Made by a program: the position numbers and the translations under genes. 64,000 bases of DNA from positions 51,444-115,443 of the forward strand of contig NZ_MPIY01000006.1 in NCBI RefSeq assembly GCF_001953355.1, read 5' to 3'. The notes below the pieces were generated by a model that saw nothing but the letters and a program-made list of their open reading frames with translations, ran no database searches and was not told the DNA's origin. Each line of letters starts with the position of its first letter. Position 1 is the first letter of the stretch. The DNA comes from Polynucleobacter sphagniphilus. GTDB lineage: Bacteria; Pseudomonadota; Gammaproteobacteria; Burkholderiales; Burkholderiaceae. Of the stretch, positions 10,023 through 19,014 are shown in pieces.

Positions 10023-10835
10023 ATGGATACGATCTTTTTTATTCTTTCTAAAGTGGTGCAGTTTGGTATTGAGCCTCTCAATTGGGCTCTCTTATTTATA
10101 TTGTTATCTGTTCTTTTCCTGGCTCTTAGAAAAACCCATTTAGTTAAACGGTTTTTACTACTCGGGCTGATTGATTTGTTGGTAGTGGGTTACCTACCTA
10201 CTTCTGAGCTCCCCCTCCGTGTTTTAGAAGACCTTGTTCCAAAATCACCTTTAACGAGTATTGCAGGGGAGCAGATAGGAGCTATTGTTATTTTGGGTGG
10301 CGCAGTCGAAGGCGGACTCATAGGTCCCGAGCGTGGCGAGGTATCTCTAGAGGGCTCTGCGGAGCGAGTCACTAAGGGTTTGGAGTTGATGCGCACACAC
10401 CCAAACACCCCTTTTATTTATAGTGGTTTTTCGGGCAAGCTCGTACCCAGAGGCATTTCTGAGGCAGATGCTTTTAGGGCTTTGGTACATGAGCAAGGCT
10501 TGGAAGGGCATCCTGGCTATTATGAAAATCAATCACGTAATACCTATGAAAATGTATTGTTTATTAAACAAATATTGAAGCAAATCCATGGTGAAAATGA
10601 AGCAATCAAGCCTGTGCTCTTGATTACCTCTGCGAGCCATATGTATCGCTCTATTCAGCTTTTTGAGAAACAAGAGATGGCGGTAATTCCTGTGCCGGTC
10701 GATTATCAAACGGGAACCTCTGTTTCCTCGGTTCATTGGGGAGTTTTTGATCTTACCGAGGGGTCTAGGTTGTGGAATCGACTGCTACACGAGTTAATTG
10801 GTTTGGCTGCCTATTGGGTTACCGGAAAACTCTAG
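10023..10835 (+). CDS. YdcF/ElyC family envelope protein (DUF218)
   Basis: The protein has two N-terminal hydrophobic segments (NWALLFILLSVLFLAL and RFLLLGLIDLLVVGYL) followed by a periplasmic DUF218 domain. Domain landmarks are GAIVILGGAVEGG, GFSGKLVPRG, ESQ/ENQSRNTYENV and LLITSASHMYRS. ElyC of E. coli, in the same family, affects envelope and peptidoglycan metabolism; the biochemical role here is not known. ATG 10023 is preferred because it sits just before the first membrane segment; TTG 9993 or ATG 9996 would add 9-10 residues. It diverges from phrB. Confidence 0.85.
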   Translation: MDTIFFILSKVVQFGIEPLNWALLFILLSVLFLALRKTHLVKRFLLLGLIDLLVVGYLPTSELPLRVLEDLVPKSPLTSIAGEQIGAIVILGGAVEGGLIGPERGEVSLEGSAERVTKGLELMRTHPNTPFIYSGFSGKLVPRGISEADAFRALVHEQGLEGHPGYYENQSRNTYENVLFIKQILKQIHGENEAIKPVLLITSASHMYRSIQLFEKQEMAVIPVPVDYQTGTSVSSVHWGVFDLTEGSRLWNRLLHELIGLAAYWVTGKL

Positions 10836-10858
10836 ATATTCGGTAAAATATTACCTAT

Positions 10859-11506
10859 ATGTCTACGGCCAAAAAAGCCTCCCATGAAGCTTCGGACCCC
10901 AGGTCTGATTTAGATCCCGCTATTTCTTTTTCGGCCGACCATCTGGCTAATCAATTCTTAATTGCCATGCCAGGCATGCAAGATCCTAATTTTGCGGGAA
11001 CTGTGATCTATCTTTTTGAGCACACCGAAAGAGGTGCGATGGGCTTGGTTGTGAATCGACCCACTGAGGTCAATATGGCAACTCTTTTTGACAAGATTGA
11101 TCTCAAGCTTGAAATTGCTCCACTTTTAGAGCAACCAGTCTATTTTGGAGGTCCTGTTCAGGTTGAGCGTGGTTTTGTGCTCCATGCGCCCATGGACAAT
11201 CCTAGCTATCGATCTTCATTAATTGTGCCTGAAGGTCTGACAATGACGACTTCTAAAGATGTTCTGGAGGCAGTTGCCGCCGGCACTGGACCAAGTCCAT
11301 TTTTGATGACTTTGGGCTATTCAGGCTGGGGTGCCGGTCAATTGGAAGAAGAGATTAGCCTAAATGGCTGGATGAATGTGCCACTATCGCAAGCGCAAAT
11401 GGTGGAGATTATTTTTAATACCCCTGTAGGTGAACGTTATTCCCGCACTATGAACTATCTAGGCTTTGATGTTTCGCATCTCTCAGGAGAGGCTGGGCAT
11501 GCCTAG
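10859..11506 (+). CDS. yqgE: YqgE/AlgH family protein (UPF0301)
   Basis: A 215-residue protein with the YqgE/AlgH signatures NQFLIAMPGMQDPNFAGTVIYLFEH, GAMGLVVNRP, VYFGGPVQ and LGYSGWGAGQLEEEI. The molecular function is unsettled. AlgH was first linked to alginate regulation in Pseudomonas. The gene is nearly always next to ruvX/yqgF, as here, where the two overlap by 8 bases, pointing to translational coupling. It has a 30-residue polar N-terminal extension before the conserved domain. It heads a likely operon yqgE-ruvX-pyrR-pyrB. Confidence 0.93.
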   Translation: MSTAKKASHEASDPRSDLDPAISFSADHLANQFLIAMPGMQDPNFAGTVIYLFEHTERGAMGLVVNRPTEVNMATLFDKIDLKLEIAPLLEQPVYFGGPVQVERGFVLHAPMDNPSYRSSLIVPEGLTMTTSKDVLEAVAAGTGPSPFLMTLGYSGWGAGQLEEEISLNGWMNVPLSQAQMVEIIFNTPVGERYSRTMNYLGFDVSHLSGEAGHA

Positions 11507-11921
11507 TGGTCAAGGCGTCATGGCCTTTGATTACGGGACTCGCAGAATTGGTGTTGCGATCGGAAATTCCATCAGTCGGGTTGGCCATCCACTAAAAACG
11601 ATTTCCCATGCAAATGCGCAAATGCGCTTTCAGGAGATTGAGGACCTGCTTAAGGAGTGGCAGCCAGATCAGCTGGTGGTTGGTCTTCCAGTCCATCCTG
11701 ACGGCACTGAACATGAGATGACGCAGAAGGCTAAACGCTTTGGTAATCAATTGCATGGCCGCTTTCATCTGCCTGTGCAATGGGTGGATGAGCGCTATAC
11801 CTCTGCAGTTTTAGAGGGTGACGCCAAGATGCAGGACAATCTAGATAGCCATAGTGCTGCGCTTATTTTGGAGCAGTTTTTTGCTGAGTTGGCGGCTAAA
11901 CAGAATAAAAGTATTGGATAG
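11499..11921 (+). CDS. ruvX: Putative pre-16S rRNA nuclease / Holliday junction resolvase-like YqgF
   Basis: YqgF has an RNase H-like fold and takes part in maturation of the 16S rRNA 5' end. Landmarks are MAFDYGTRRIGVAIGN with the first acidic catalytic residue, DQLVVGLPVHPDGTEHEMT and VQWVDERYTSAVLE with the second acidic centre, and a last Asp in DNLDSHSAALILEQFF. The ATG at 11499 is chosen because AGGAGAGG lies just upstream. It overlaps the end of yqgE by 8 bases. A longer frame from 11466 is less likely. The length of 140 residues is normal. Confidence 0.93.
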   Translation: MPSGQGVMAFDYGTRRIGVAIGNSISRVGHPLKTISHANAQMRFQEIEDLLKEWQPDQLVVGLPVHPDGTEHEMTQKAKRFGNQLHGRFHLPVQWVDERYTSAVLEGDAKMQDNLDSHSAALILEQFFAELAAKQNKSIG

Positions 11922-12428
11922 ATGATGAATGCAGAATTGCTGTATACCAAATTGCTAGAAAAACTGCGCCAGCGAGCCCAAAGTGGGCCATTTGAGCTGG
12001 TTGGTTTGGCAATGGGTGGCGCTTGGATTGCAGAGCGTTTAGCCGGTGATCTTGGTCTGGCGCATTATGGCGTCATTAATGTTGCGTTTCATCGTGATGA
12101 TTATGCTGAGAAAGGCATGACTGCCTTGCGTACCGCAAGCACCATGTCTACGCATCTGCCATTCGAGGTGAATGGCGCTACTGTCATTCTGATTGATGAT
12201 GTGCTGCTTACTGGTAGAACGGTGCGCGCTGCATTAAATGAATTATTTGATTTTGGCAGGCCAGCTGCGGTTGAGTTAATGGTTTTGGCCGACCGTAGCA
12301 AGCGCGAGTTGCCAATCAGCACTGACTTTTCTGGTGAAGAAATCCTACTACCTGATAGACAAATTTTAGTTTTAGAAAAAGACGATGCTGGCAAGTTCAG
12401 TTTCCAACTTGAGGAGCGTACAGCATGA
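11922..12428 (+). CDS. pyrR: PyrR-like pyrimidine operon regulator / uracil phosphoribosyltransferase
   Basis: PyrR belongs to the PRTase family. The PRPP-binding loop [17 protein letters not shown] near residue 90-106 is intact, and the N-terminal [14 protein letters not shown] and [10 protein letters not shown] segments match PyrR. In Bacillus it binds pyr mRNA and represses by attenuation; in proteobacteria the regulatory role is less clear and UPRTase activity may dominate. It follows ruvX directly and its end overlaps the pyrB start by 4 bases (ATGA), tying it to pyrimidine synthesis. I see no clear PyrR-binding stem-loop upstream. Confidence 0.9.
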   Translation: MMNAELLYTKLLEKLRQRAQSGPFELVGLAMGGAWIAERLAGDLGLAHYGVINVAFHRDDYAEKGMTALRTASTMSTHLPFEVNGATVILIDDVLLTGRTVRAALNELFDFGRPAAVELMVLADRSKRELPISTDFSGEEILLPDRQILVLEKDDAGKFSFQLEERTA

Positions 12429-13393
12429 GTATGGCGGATAAGATGGTCAATCAATTTAACGCAGCCGGTGAATTAACGCATCTACTGACTCTGGAGGGCT
12501 TGCCCAAAGATCAGATCGTGCATATTTTAGATACGGCACAACAATTTGTGAGTGTGACTGATCCCTCAAGAGAGGTAAAAAAGGTTCCTCTATTACGCGG
12601 TAAAAGCGTATTTAATCTTTTCTTCGAGAATTCCACGCGGACGCGCACTACATTTGAGATTGCTGCAAAACGCCTATCTGCCGACGTGATCAATCTAGAT
12701 ATTTCCACCTCTTCAACTGCCAAGGGCGAAAGTCTTTTAGATACGATTGATAATTTAGTGGCAATGCAGGCTGATATTTTTGTGGTTCGTCATAGCACTT
12801 CGCGTGCGCCGATTGAAATTGCCAACCATGTACCCCCACACGTGCATGTGGTCAATGCAGGCGATGGTAGCAACCAGCATCCCACTCAAGGTTTGCTCGA
12901 TATGTACACGATGCGTCATTTCAAGCGGGATTTTCGTGGCTTGAAAGTGGCCATCATCGGAGATATTGTTCATAGCCGGGTCGCTAAATCCAATATCCAT
13001 GCTCTGACTACTCTCGGTTGCGAAGAAATTCGCGCAATCGGGCCCGAGAGTTTACTGCCGAGCAATTTGGATATGATGGGTGTGAAAGTATTTCATGGCA
13101 TGGAAGAGGGACTCAAGGGTGTCGACGTTGTGATGACTTTGCGTATTCAGAAAGAACGCATGGAGGCAGGGCAAGTTCCAGAGGGCGCTGCTTTCTTTAG
13201 TCAATATGGCCTGACCCCAGCCCGTTTGGCTTTAGCAAAACCAGATGCCATCGTGATGCATCCGGGCCCTATGAATCGTGGTGTGGAAATAGATTCTGCA
13301 GTGGCAGATGGGCCCCAGTCAGTGATCTTGAATCAAGTTACTTTTGGGATTGCAGTCCGTATGGCCGTGATGTCAATTGTGGCTGGAAACTAG
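12425..13393 (+). CDS. pyrB: Aspartate carbamoyltransferase catalytic subunit
   Basis: PyrB joins carbamoyl phosphate and aspartate, the first committed step of pyrimidine synthesis. The carbamoyl-phosphate-binding motif [12 protein letters not shown] is near residue 65, [12 protein letters not shown] near 153, and [14 protein letters not shown] near 280. Length is 322 residues. No pyrI regulatory subunit follows; in Burkholderiales the enzyme often works with a pyrC-like partner, which is not found here. Instead the next gene is a glycosyltransferase, so this is the boundary between the conserved pyr block and the glycan island. Confidence 0.97.
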   Translation: MSMADKMVNQFNAAGELTHLLTLEGLPKDQIVHILDTAQQFVSVTDPSREVKKVPLLRGKSVFNLFFENSTRTRTTFEIAAKRLSADVINLDISTSSTAKGESLLDTIDNLVAMQADIFVVRHSTSRAPIEIANHVPPHVHVVNAGDGSNQHPTQGLLDMYTMRHFKRDFRGLKVAIIGDIVHSRVAKSNIHALTTLGCEEIRAIGPESLLPSNLDMMGVKVFHGMEEGLKGVDVVMTLRIQKERMEAGQVPEGAAFFSQYGLTPARLALAKPDAIVMHPGPMNRGVEIDSAVADGPQSVILNQVTFGIAVRMAVMSIVAGN

Positions 13394-13400
13394 TTTTCTA

Positions 13401-14774
13401 GTGACAGAGAAAGTGCAATCTACCTCTATCCCAAAAAAGTGGCTTATTTTGTCACACGGCTTCAATATGGATGGTCGCGCTGCAAGCCAAACTATTACTG
13501 ACAAGATCCCTTATTTGCTAGATGCTGGTATTGAGCCAGTGGTGTTTAGTGCTATTACCGGCAATAAGGATGTACGTTTTCCACATAAGCAGTTTTTGGC
13601 TTGGGGACCTGCTGCATTTCGTTTTGATTTTCGACATTGGATCGCAAACCAATATGGCAGAGGTTTAGTTTATAAATTCTTAACGAGATCTGTCTCGATT
13701 CTGTTAGCTCCTTTCATTGGACTTGAGAAATTCATTTTGGGATATTCAAGTCAATGGTCATGGGCGATGCCCGCTTTTGTGTATGGATATCAACTTATTC
13801 GTGCTGGCAAAGTTGATTTTATTTATTCAACCGGGGGAGCCTGGTCTGCTCATCTAGCGGGTTTATGGCTCAAGCTTAAAACGGGATTGCCTTGGATTGC
13901 GGAAATTCATGATCCGCTGGTAATACGTAAAGATGCAAATGATCTGGGATTTACAAAGCCAAAAAGTAGAGATGCGCAATTTCGTCAATATTTGGAAAAA
14001 CAGATTTGTAAGTATGCAGACCATGTCTGGTGGTTTACGGATGGCGCTTTGCATTACGCAAAAGTCCGCAACAACAATCTCAATACGCTCAATAACGCAC
14101 ATGGGTTTATGGTCCTGCCTGGAGCTGAACCTCCTGGCGGCCTGAATGCTAATCAAGCTCACGCATACTCTGACAAATTAAACTTATGTCACTTTGGCTC
14201 CCTTGCTAAAGATCGATCTTTATCGACCATTTTGAACGCCTTGTTACCCTTATTTAATAAATACCCAGAGGCTCGTGAATGCATTCGTGTGCATGCTTAT
14301 GGTGCTCCTTTGGATTCATTGACCGAAGAGGCAATCAAAACTTATGGGTTTGAGGATGTATTGTTGGCGCATGGGCGCTTAGAGAGGGATCTAGCTTCAG
14401 GAAAATCTGGGCGCGAGCGAGTTGTTGAGAAGATGCAGGAAGCGGATGTATTGATTCTTTTGCATGGGAATGATGAGTGGTGCGCTGAATACATTCCATC
14501 CAAGTTCTATGAATACCTTTGGACGGGTCGTCCCATATGGGGTATTACCTATCGCAATCCTCAATTGAACCAATTAATTTTGGATCGCGGGGGTTATTTA
14601 AGTTCTGAAGGCAACCCTGGGGAGATCGGGTTAGCGTTAGAAAGCATTTGGTTAGACTGGCAAAGGCGGCAATTAATTGAGCCAAGATGGATGCCAATTG
14701 GAGTGGAGCAGGCAGTCAGAAAAATTCTTAGTTTTGTTACACAAAAAAATTCTTCAGAAGAAAAATTTCAATAA
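13401..14774 (+). CDS. Glycosyltransferase, GT4-like (GT-B fold)
   Basis: The protein resembles family 4 glycosyltransferases. An N-terminal Rossmann-like half begins WLILSHGFNMDGRAAS and contains YSTGGAWSAHLAGLWLK. The C-terminal donor-binding half has LCHFGSLAKDRSLSTILNAL and the acidic donor motif region IPSKFYEYLWTGRPIWGI. It has 457 residues from GTG 13401; a TTG at 13377 would overlap pyrB by 17 bases. The sugar and acceptor cannot be told from sequence. It is the first gene of the surface-glycan island and probably acts in the cytoplasm on a lipid-linked intermediate. Confidence 0.8.
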   Translation: MTEKVQSTSIPKKWLILSHGFNMDGRAASQTITDKIPYLLDAGIEPVVFSAITGNKDVRFPHKQFLAWGPAAFRFDFRHWIANQYGRGLVYKFLTRSVSILLAPFIGLEKFILGYSSQWSWAMPAFVYGYQLIRAGKVDFIYSTGGAWSAHLAGLWLKLKTGLPWIAEIHDPLVIRKDANDLGFTKPKSRDAQFRQYLEKQICKYADHVWWFTDGALHYAKVRNNNLNTLNNAHGFMVLPGAEPPGGLNANQAHAYSDKLNLCHFGSLAKDRSLSTILNALLPLFNKYPEARECIRVHAYGAPLDSLTEEAIKTYGFEDVLLAHGRLERDLASGKSGRERVVEKMQEADVLILLHGNDEWCAEYIPSKFYEYLWTGRPIWGITYRNPQLNQLILDRGGYLSSEGNPGEIGLALESIWLDWQRRQLIEPRWMPIGVEQAVRKILSFVTQKNSSEEKFQ

Positions 14775-14799
14775 TACTTATCTACCTGGCTTGCTAATT

Positions 14800-15720
14800 A
14801 TGCTTAACATTGTTCTTTATAGCTGCACCTTCCGCAAAGATCTTAATAGAACTATTAAGCTTGCTGAGAGCATTCAAAAATACAATAAAGAAAAAATTCC
14901 TTTTTATGTCTCCGTTCCTTCTGATGATGTGGAATTATTTAGAGAGCATCTTCAGGAATTTGATGCTACTATTTTTGATGAAAACGATATCTTCAAAGCC
15001 AATCCTAAACTAGATATACAAAAGCTTTATGAGATTCGAGGTGGGTTAAGGCAGCAGGTAATTAAATCAGAATTTTGGAGGCTCGGTCTTTCAGAAAATT
15101 ACCTTGTCTTAGATTCAGATTGTATTTTTATTCGCGACTTTGGTGAAAGTGACTTTATCTTCATCGAGAATATTCCTTATTCAGTTATTCATGAGGGGCG
15201 AGATATACTTCAATCAACTGAACGATTCGGCCCCAAGAAAATTCGTCAACATTTTTTAAATGACCGCATGCCTATCATGGCTGCGCTTGGGCGAAAAGGG
15301 GTTGTATACGACTTTGGATATGCTCCTTTTTTATGGAGTAAAAAGGTTTGGGAGTCGCTAGATCTCAACTACTTAAGCCCTAATGGGATGAATCTATTAG
15401 ATGCGATCTTGTTATGCGGCTCAGAATTTACTTGGTACGGCGAGGCTTTAATTAACTTTAGGGCGATTGCGATTTATCCACGGGAACAATTATTTAAACA
15501 CTATCATTATGAGCATCAGCTCTGGGCAGACCAAGTATTGGGCTATAAAGAACACATTCTTGCCCGCAATTATTTAGGTGTTGTCTATCAATCAAATTGG
15601 GAGAGTTGGGGTGATTTTGGCCCCTCAAGTAAAGCGCTCCTATCTTTAGTTTGGCGCTCTGTTAAACGAATTATAAAAAAAATACAATTTAAGCTATCTT
15701 TACTGATAAGTTTGCTTTAA
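14800..15720 (+). CDS. Putative glycosyltransferase-like protein (DUF6492-like)
   Basis: A 306-residue soluble protein starting LNIVLYSCTFRKDLNRTIKL, in the style of a GT-A nucleotide-sugar domain. A short acidic motif LVLDSDCIFIRDF near residue 102 looks like the DxD site that binds a metal and a nucleotide sugar. It resembles the DUF6492 group, from memory. ATG 14800 is chosen; the frame is open back to 14677 but that part only duplicates the end of the upstream gene. The next gene starts 32 bases on. The base composition is clearly more AT-rich than in pyrB, consistent with a transferred glycan island. Confidence 0.6.
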   Translation: MLNIVLYSCTFRKDLNRTIKLAESIQKYNKEKIPFYVSVPSDDVELFREHLQEFDATIFDENDIFKANPKLDIQKLYEIRGGLRQQVIKSEFWRLGLSENYLVLDSDCIFIRDFGESDFIFIENIPYSVIHEGRDILQSTERFGPKKIRQHFLNDRMPIMAALGRKGVVYDFGYAPFLWSKKVWESLDLNYLSPNGMNLLDAILLCGSEFTWYGEALINFRAIAIYPREQLFKHYHYEHQLWADQVLGYKEHILARNYLGVVYQSNWESWGDFGPSSKALLSLVWRSVKRIIKKIQFKLSLLISLL

Positions 15721-15752
15721 ATAAATTTTGAATAAAGATACTGCCTGCAACC

Positions 15753-16553
15753 ATGCTTGAACTGTCTAACATTACATTGTTATGCGTTGAAACCAGGTCA
15801 CCTGCATTAGCTCATTGGGCCATTGATCGCTGCACCAGTCAAGTTCACTTTGCTAAGGTGGCTTTGGTAACTAATATTGATCTTGTGCATGATAGAAAGC
15901 CTGGTATTGACTATATTCAGGCTCCACCAATAAAAACAACCAAAGATTATTCCAATTTTTTGTTGTCAGATATAAATCAATATGTTGTAGGTTCACATGT
16001 ATTAATTATTCAATGGGATAGCTTTGTTGTGCATGCCGATCTTTGGCGTGAAGAGTTTCTGAAGTATGACTATATTGGCCCTATTTGGCCGCATCATCCA
16101 AATACACCTGTAGGAAATGGTGGATTTTCATTGCGCTCTGTTAAATTGCTCCAAGCAATCAAGCGCCCTGGATTTATCAAGAGGCATCCAGAAGACTATT
16201 GCATCTGTGCAGACAATAAGAATTTTCTTGAGAAGTGTGAAAATATCAAATTTGCACCATTTGCAATTGCTGAGCAATTTGCTGTAGAGCGTTCTGAATG
16301 GCATGATTCTTTTGGGTTTCATGGCTTTTTTAATTTTGGCAAGGTATTAAGCGATCAAGAGTTGAGGAGCTTTATTTTTTTGCTTCCAGATGGGTATTTA
16401 AGTGAGCTAGATAGCTATGACTTAATTGAGGATCTCATCAAGCAGGGTCGATTTATGATTGCAAAAGAAATTGCAAGTAAGGTTCATTTTCGCTGGAAGA
16501 TGCGCAAACGTTATGTAAAACTGAAATTTTGGCTTCTCAAATCCGGAAGATGA
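15753..16553 (+). CDS. DUF5672 family protein (putative glycosyltransferase)
   Basis: The 266-residue protein matches the DUF5672 pattern: ITLLCVETRSPALAHWAIDRC at the N-terminus, HVLIIQWDSFVVHADLW in the middle, then YDYIGPIWPHH and GNGGFSLRSVKLLQ. The GNGGFSLRS segment resembles acceptor or donor loops of GT-A glycosyltransferases, and QWDSF may stand in for a DxD motif. Function is inferred from its island neighbours. Its TGA stop overlaps the ATG of the next membrane protein (ATGA), so the two are probably translationally coupled. Confidence 0.72.
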   Translation: MLELSNITLLCVETRSPALAHWAIDRCTSQVHFAKVALVTNIDLVHDRKPGIDYIQAPPIKTTKDYSNFLLSDINQYVVGSHVLIIQWDSFVVHADLWREEFLKYDYIGPIWPHHPNTPVGNGGFSLRSVKLLQAIKRPGFIKRHPEDYCICADNKNFLEKCENIKFAPFAIAEQFAVERSEWHDSFGFHGFFNFGKVLSDQELRSFIFLLPDGYLSELDSYDLIEDLIKQGRFMIAKEIASKVHFRWKMRKRYVKLKFWLLKSGR

Positions 16554-17911
16554 AGATGAATTTGAATGAAAAATACTTAGCGAACATGTGCGTATTTAGT
16601 GTTTGCATGCTTTTGGTCGTCTGGGTCATCCCAGAGACGATTGCCCTCAGACATTGTTTATTGATATTGGGATTTATTGTTTCTGGCTTAATCATTAAAA
16701 AAAATATTCAAAGTCTCTATCCAATTCGAGCATCAAATCTATCCACTTATATTCTATTTAGCATTTTTATTTGGGTTGGCATTCATTGGACTTTCTTTTC
16801 TCTAAATACAGAGCTTGAGCTCTCCGAAATTCAATCTCTATGGGTGCGCACTTTTTTAGGGTGCGTAATGGGTGTTGGACTGGGAGTGTCTTTACGTAAA
16901 TATGCTCAACTCGCTAGATATTTCTATGTATCCATATTTGCAACGCCCCTAATCAATTTAGGGGCCTATGGATTCGACTGCTTTCGACAGGGTAGCTTGG
17001 TGTTGCCTAATAATTTTGTACGATTCTTATTTACTAAAATCGAAACAGCCTATTTTGGTGGCATGGCAACGGCAGTAGCAAGTGGAAATTTAATCTACCT
17101 TCTCACATTGAATGGCAATCGGCAGGTAGTTAGAAGAATGGTTTATTGGGTTTTTGGGATAGCGCTGATGCTAGCGTCGGCAATCGTATCAAGCACTAAA
17201 AATGGGATGATTATCATCCTCGTGATATGTCTAACTTTAGTCATCATCTTTGGGGTTGGTGTATTGAAAGACTACTCGAAGAATCAATTCATTCGAATAT
17301 CGATACTTACCCTAATTATTTTCTTTATATTTACTTCCTGGAGTGTCCATAAAAGATATGCATCTCCTGGATGGCAGGATTTGCTCTATGACATTCAAGT
17401 GGCAGTTGATATTGATAATAATAAGCAGTGGATGAAAGCAGAGGGGGTGCCAACCTATCCTCTAAACGCATTAGGCCACCCTATCGCAATAAATACTTAC
17501 TCTAGGGTTGCGTGGGCAACCGCAGGTTTGCGTCTTATCGGGCAATATCCCTTGGGTTATGGTTCGATTAATCGGTCATTTAATGGCATGCAGAATGTAG
17601 CCGGTATTGCCCATGAGCATATAGGTCAAACGCATAGCGGTTGGGTTGATTACGGGTTGGCCTTTGGGGTTCCGGGCTTGAGCATCTTAATTTTTGCATT
17701 ATTGTTAACGATATACTTTGGACTTAAAAATAAGGATCAACTTAATTTGGTTGCTGTTTCAATATGTGGAGCGTTATTTGTATTTTGTATTTTTGCAGAG
17801 ATGAGCTGGAAGCAATACTTTGAATCAATGCTCTTTTTCATTGCTTTCTCTACTGCGGTAGTCGGGTATAGAAAATTGGATGGTGGGGCAACTGGAGTTG
17901 TAAAAAATTAA
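16550..17911 (+). CDS. O-antigen ligase/polymerase-like membrane protein (Wzy/WaaL type)
   Basis: A polytopic membrane protein of 453 residues with about ten hydrophobic segments. Between the late segments lies a hydrophilic loop including SRVAWATAGLRLIGQYPLGYG and AHEHIGQTHSGWVDYGLAFGVPGL, the typical layout of the O-antigen ligase/polymerase (Wzy_C) family with its periplasmic catalytic loop. ATG 16550 overlaps the previous stop by 4 bases. Ligase and polymerase cannot be separated by sequence alone. In this island it either polymerises O-units or joins glycan to lipid A core. Confidence 0.75.
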   Translation: MKMNLNEKYLANMCVFSVCMLLVVWVIPETIALRHCLLILGFIVSGLIIKKNIQSLYPIRASNLSTYILFSIFIWVGIHWTFFSLNTELELSEIQSLWVRTFLGCVMGVGLGVSLRKYAQLARYFYVSIFATPLINLGAYGFDCFRQGSLVLPNNFVRFLFTKIETAYFGGMATAVASGNLIYLLTLNGNRQVVRRMVYWVFGIALMLASAIVSSTKNGMIIILVICLTLVIIFGVGVLKDYSKNQFIRISILTLIIFFIFTSWSVHKRYASPGWQDLLYDIQVAVDIDNNKQWMKAEGVPTYPLNALGHPIAINTYSRVAWATAGLRLIGQYPLGYGSINRSFNGMQNVAGIAHEHIGQTHSGWVDYGLAFGVPGLSILIFALLLTIYFGLKNKDQLNLVAVSICGALFVFCIFAEMSWKQYFESMLFFIAFSTAVVGYRKLDGGATGVVKN

Positions 17912-17950
17912 CCCTACTAATATTTTATTTGTACTAAATAAGGCCATTTT

Positions 17951-18808
17951 GTGAAACCAAGGATTTACGATTGTTTTATTTTCTATAATGAAAGCCGCTT
18001 ATTAAAACTCCGCCTGGAAACGCTTTGGGAAGAGGTCGACTTATTTGTCATATGCGAATCTAAATATACTTTTTCAGGCAATCCAAAGCCGATCAATTTT
18101 AAGATGGAGGATTTTAAGGATTTTGAATCTAAAATTCGCTATCTTTTAATAGATCATTACCCATTTGAAACCGATGATCCTTGGCGTAGAGAGGAATATC
18201 AGAGAAATTATTTACTGCAAGGCTTGCTTGATGCAAGGGATTCAGATTGGGTAATGATTTCAGATGTAGATGAAATCATTCATCCTCAAGCCATAGCCTT
18301 ATTCAATCCCAAAAGATATTTAAGGGCAAGCTTAATTCAAAAATGCTATTCCTATTATTTGAATAATTTGCATGTAGGTATCGATGGGTCCATATCTCAA
18401 TGGAATAAACCAAAGATTACAACGTATCGTGCATTACGTAATTTTTTTAAAACCCCTGAAAATTTACGCGAATACAAAGCTACAGGCATATTTAGATCAT
18501 TCCTGAGAACATATATTAATAAGTTAGCTACTCAGAAAATTATGAATGGGGGGTGGCACTTTACATGGATGGGGTCAGTCAATGACATGATTTCTAAATT
18601 AGAAAGTTTCTCACATCAAGAATTTAATACTGAAAAATTTAAAAATCCTAGTGAGATGCTAAAAAAAATAAATTCAGGTGGCGACCTTCTTGATCGCGGC
18701 TTTATTTATCAAGCTCAAGATATATCTTCCGAATTTCCATCTAGTATTGTCAAAAATTATGAAGAATATAAGGATTGGATTTTGCCATTCGGCCCTGATG
18801 GCTCTTAA
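17951..18808 (+). CDS. Glycosyltransferase family 17 protein
   Basis: The start RIYDCFIFYNESRLLKLRLETL followed by VDLFVICESKYTFSG is the hallmark of GT17, the family of eukaryotic beta-1,4-N-acetylglucosaminyltransferase III and bacterial relatives. The motif WVMISDVDEIIHP near residue 98 supplies the DVDE acidic site, and GGWHFTWMGS near residue 200 is also conserved. Length is 285 residues from GTG 17951. Bacterial GT17 proteins are mostly uncharacterised; the transferred sugar is unknown. It is the last gene before an AT-rich gap and the rfb genes. Confidence 0.82.
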   Translation: MKPRIYDCFIFYNESRLLKLRLETLWEEVDLFVICESKYTFSGNPKPINFKMEDFKDFESKIRYLLIDHYPFETDDPWRREEYQRNYLLQGLLDARDSDWVMISDVDEIIHPQAIALFNPKRYLRASLIQKCYSYYLNNLHVGIDGSISQWNKPKITTYRALRNFFKTPENLREYKATGIFRSFLRTYINKLATQKIMNGGWHFTWMGSVNDMISKLESFSHQEFNTEKFKNPSEMLKKINSGGDLLDRGFIYQAQDISSEFPSSIVKNYEEYKDWILPFGPDGS

Positions 18809-19014
18809 AAAAAGCACTTTAAAGAAGTGCCCAATGTAAATATATTTGTATTTTTTTTGGGCCATTTTGGGCGCTCTCTATTTCCCGGTTGTTATTTCGA
18901 GTTTGGATTCAATATTTTGGGGTATCCCATATAATCAAAAAAATAATATATAAAAGGTGCCAAAATGTCTTATCAGCTTAATCATCTGGGGTATTGGTTA
19001 ATTACGGAGCAAGC
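18809..19014. other. AT-rich intergenic region with hairpin and possible rfb promoter
   Basis: This 206-base gap separates the GT17 gene from rfbB. At 18813-18829 a 6-base stem (GCACTT/AAGTGC) is preceded by a run of A on the plus strand, so as a terminator it would act only on minus-strand transcripts. A perfect TATAAT at 18930-18935 could be the -10 element for the rfb genes; the best -35 is weak (ATTCAA at 18907-18912, 17-base spacer). I see no ORF of note. The gap suggests that rfbBDAC has its own promoter. Confidence 0.35.

Noticed and set aside
9959..10081. N-terminal extension of the photolyase by 41 residues
   Set aside because: The extra part has no family resemblance and overlaps the start region of the divergent YdcF-like gene; the internal ATG gives the canonical start.
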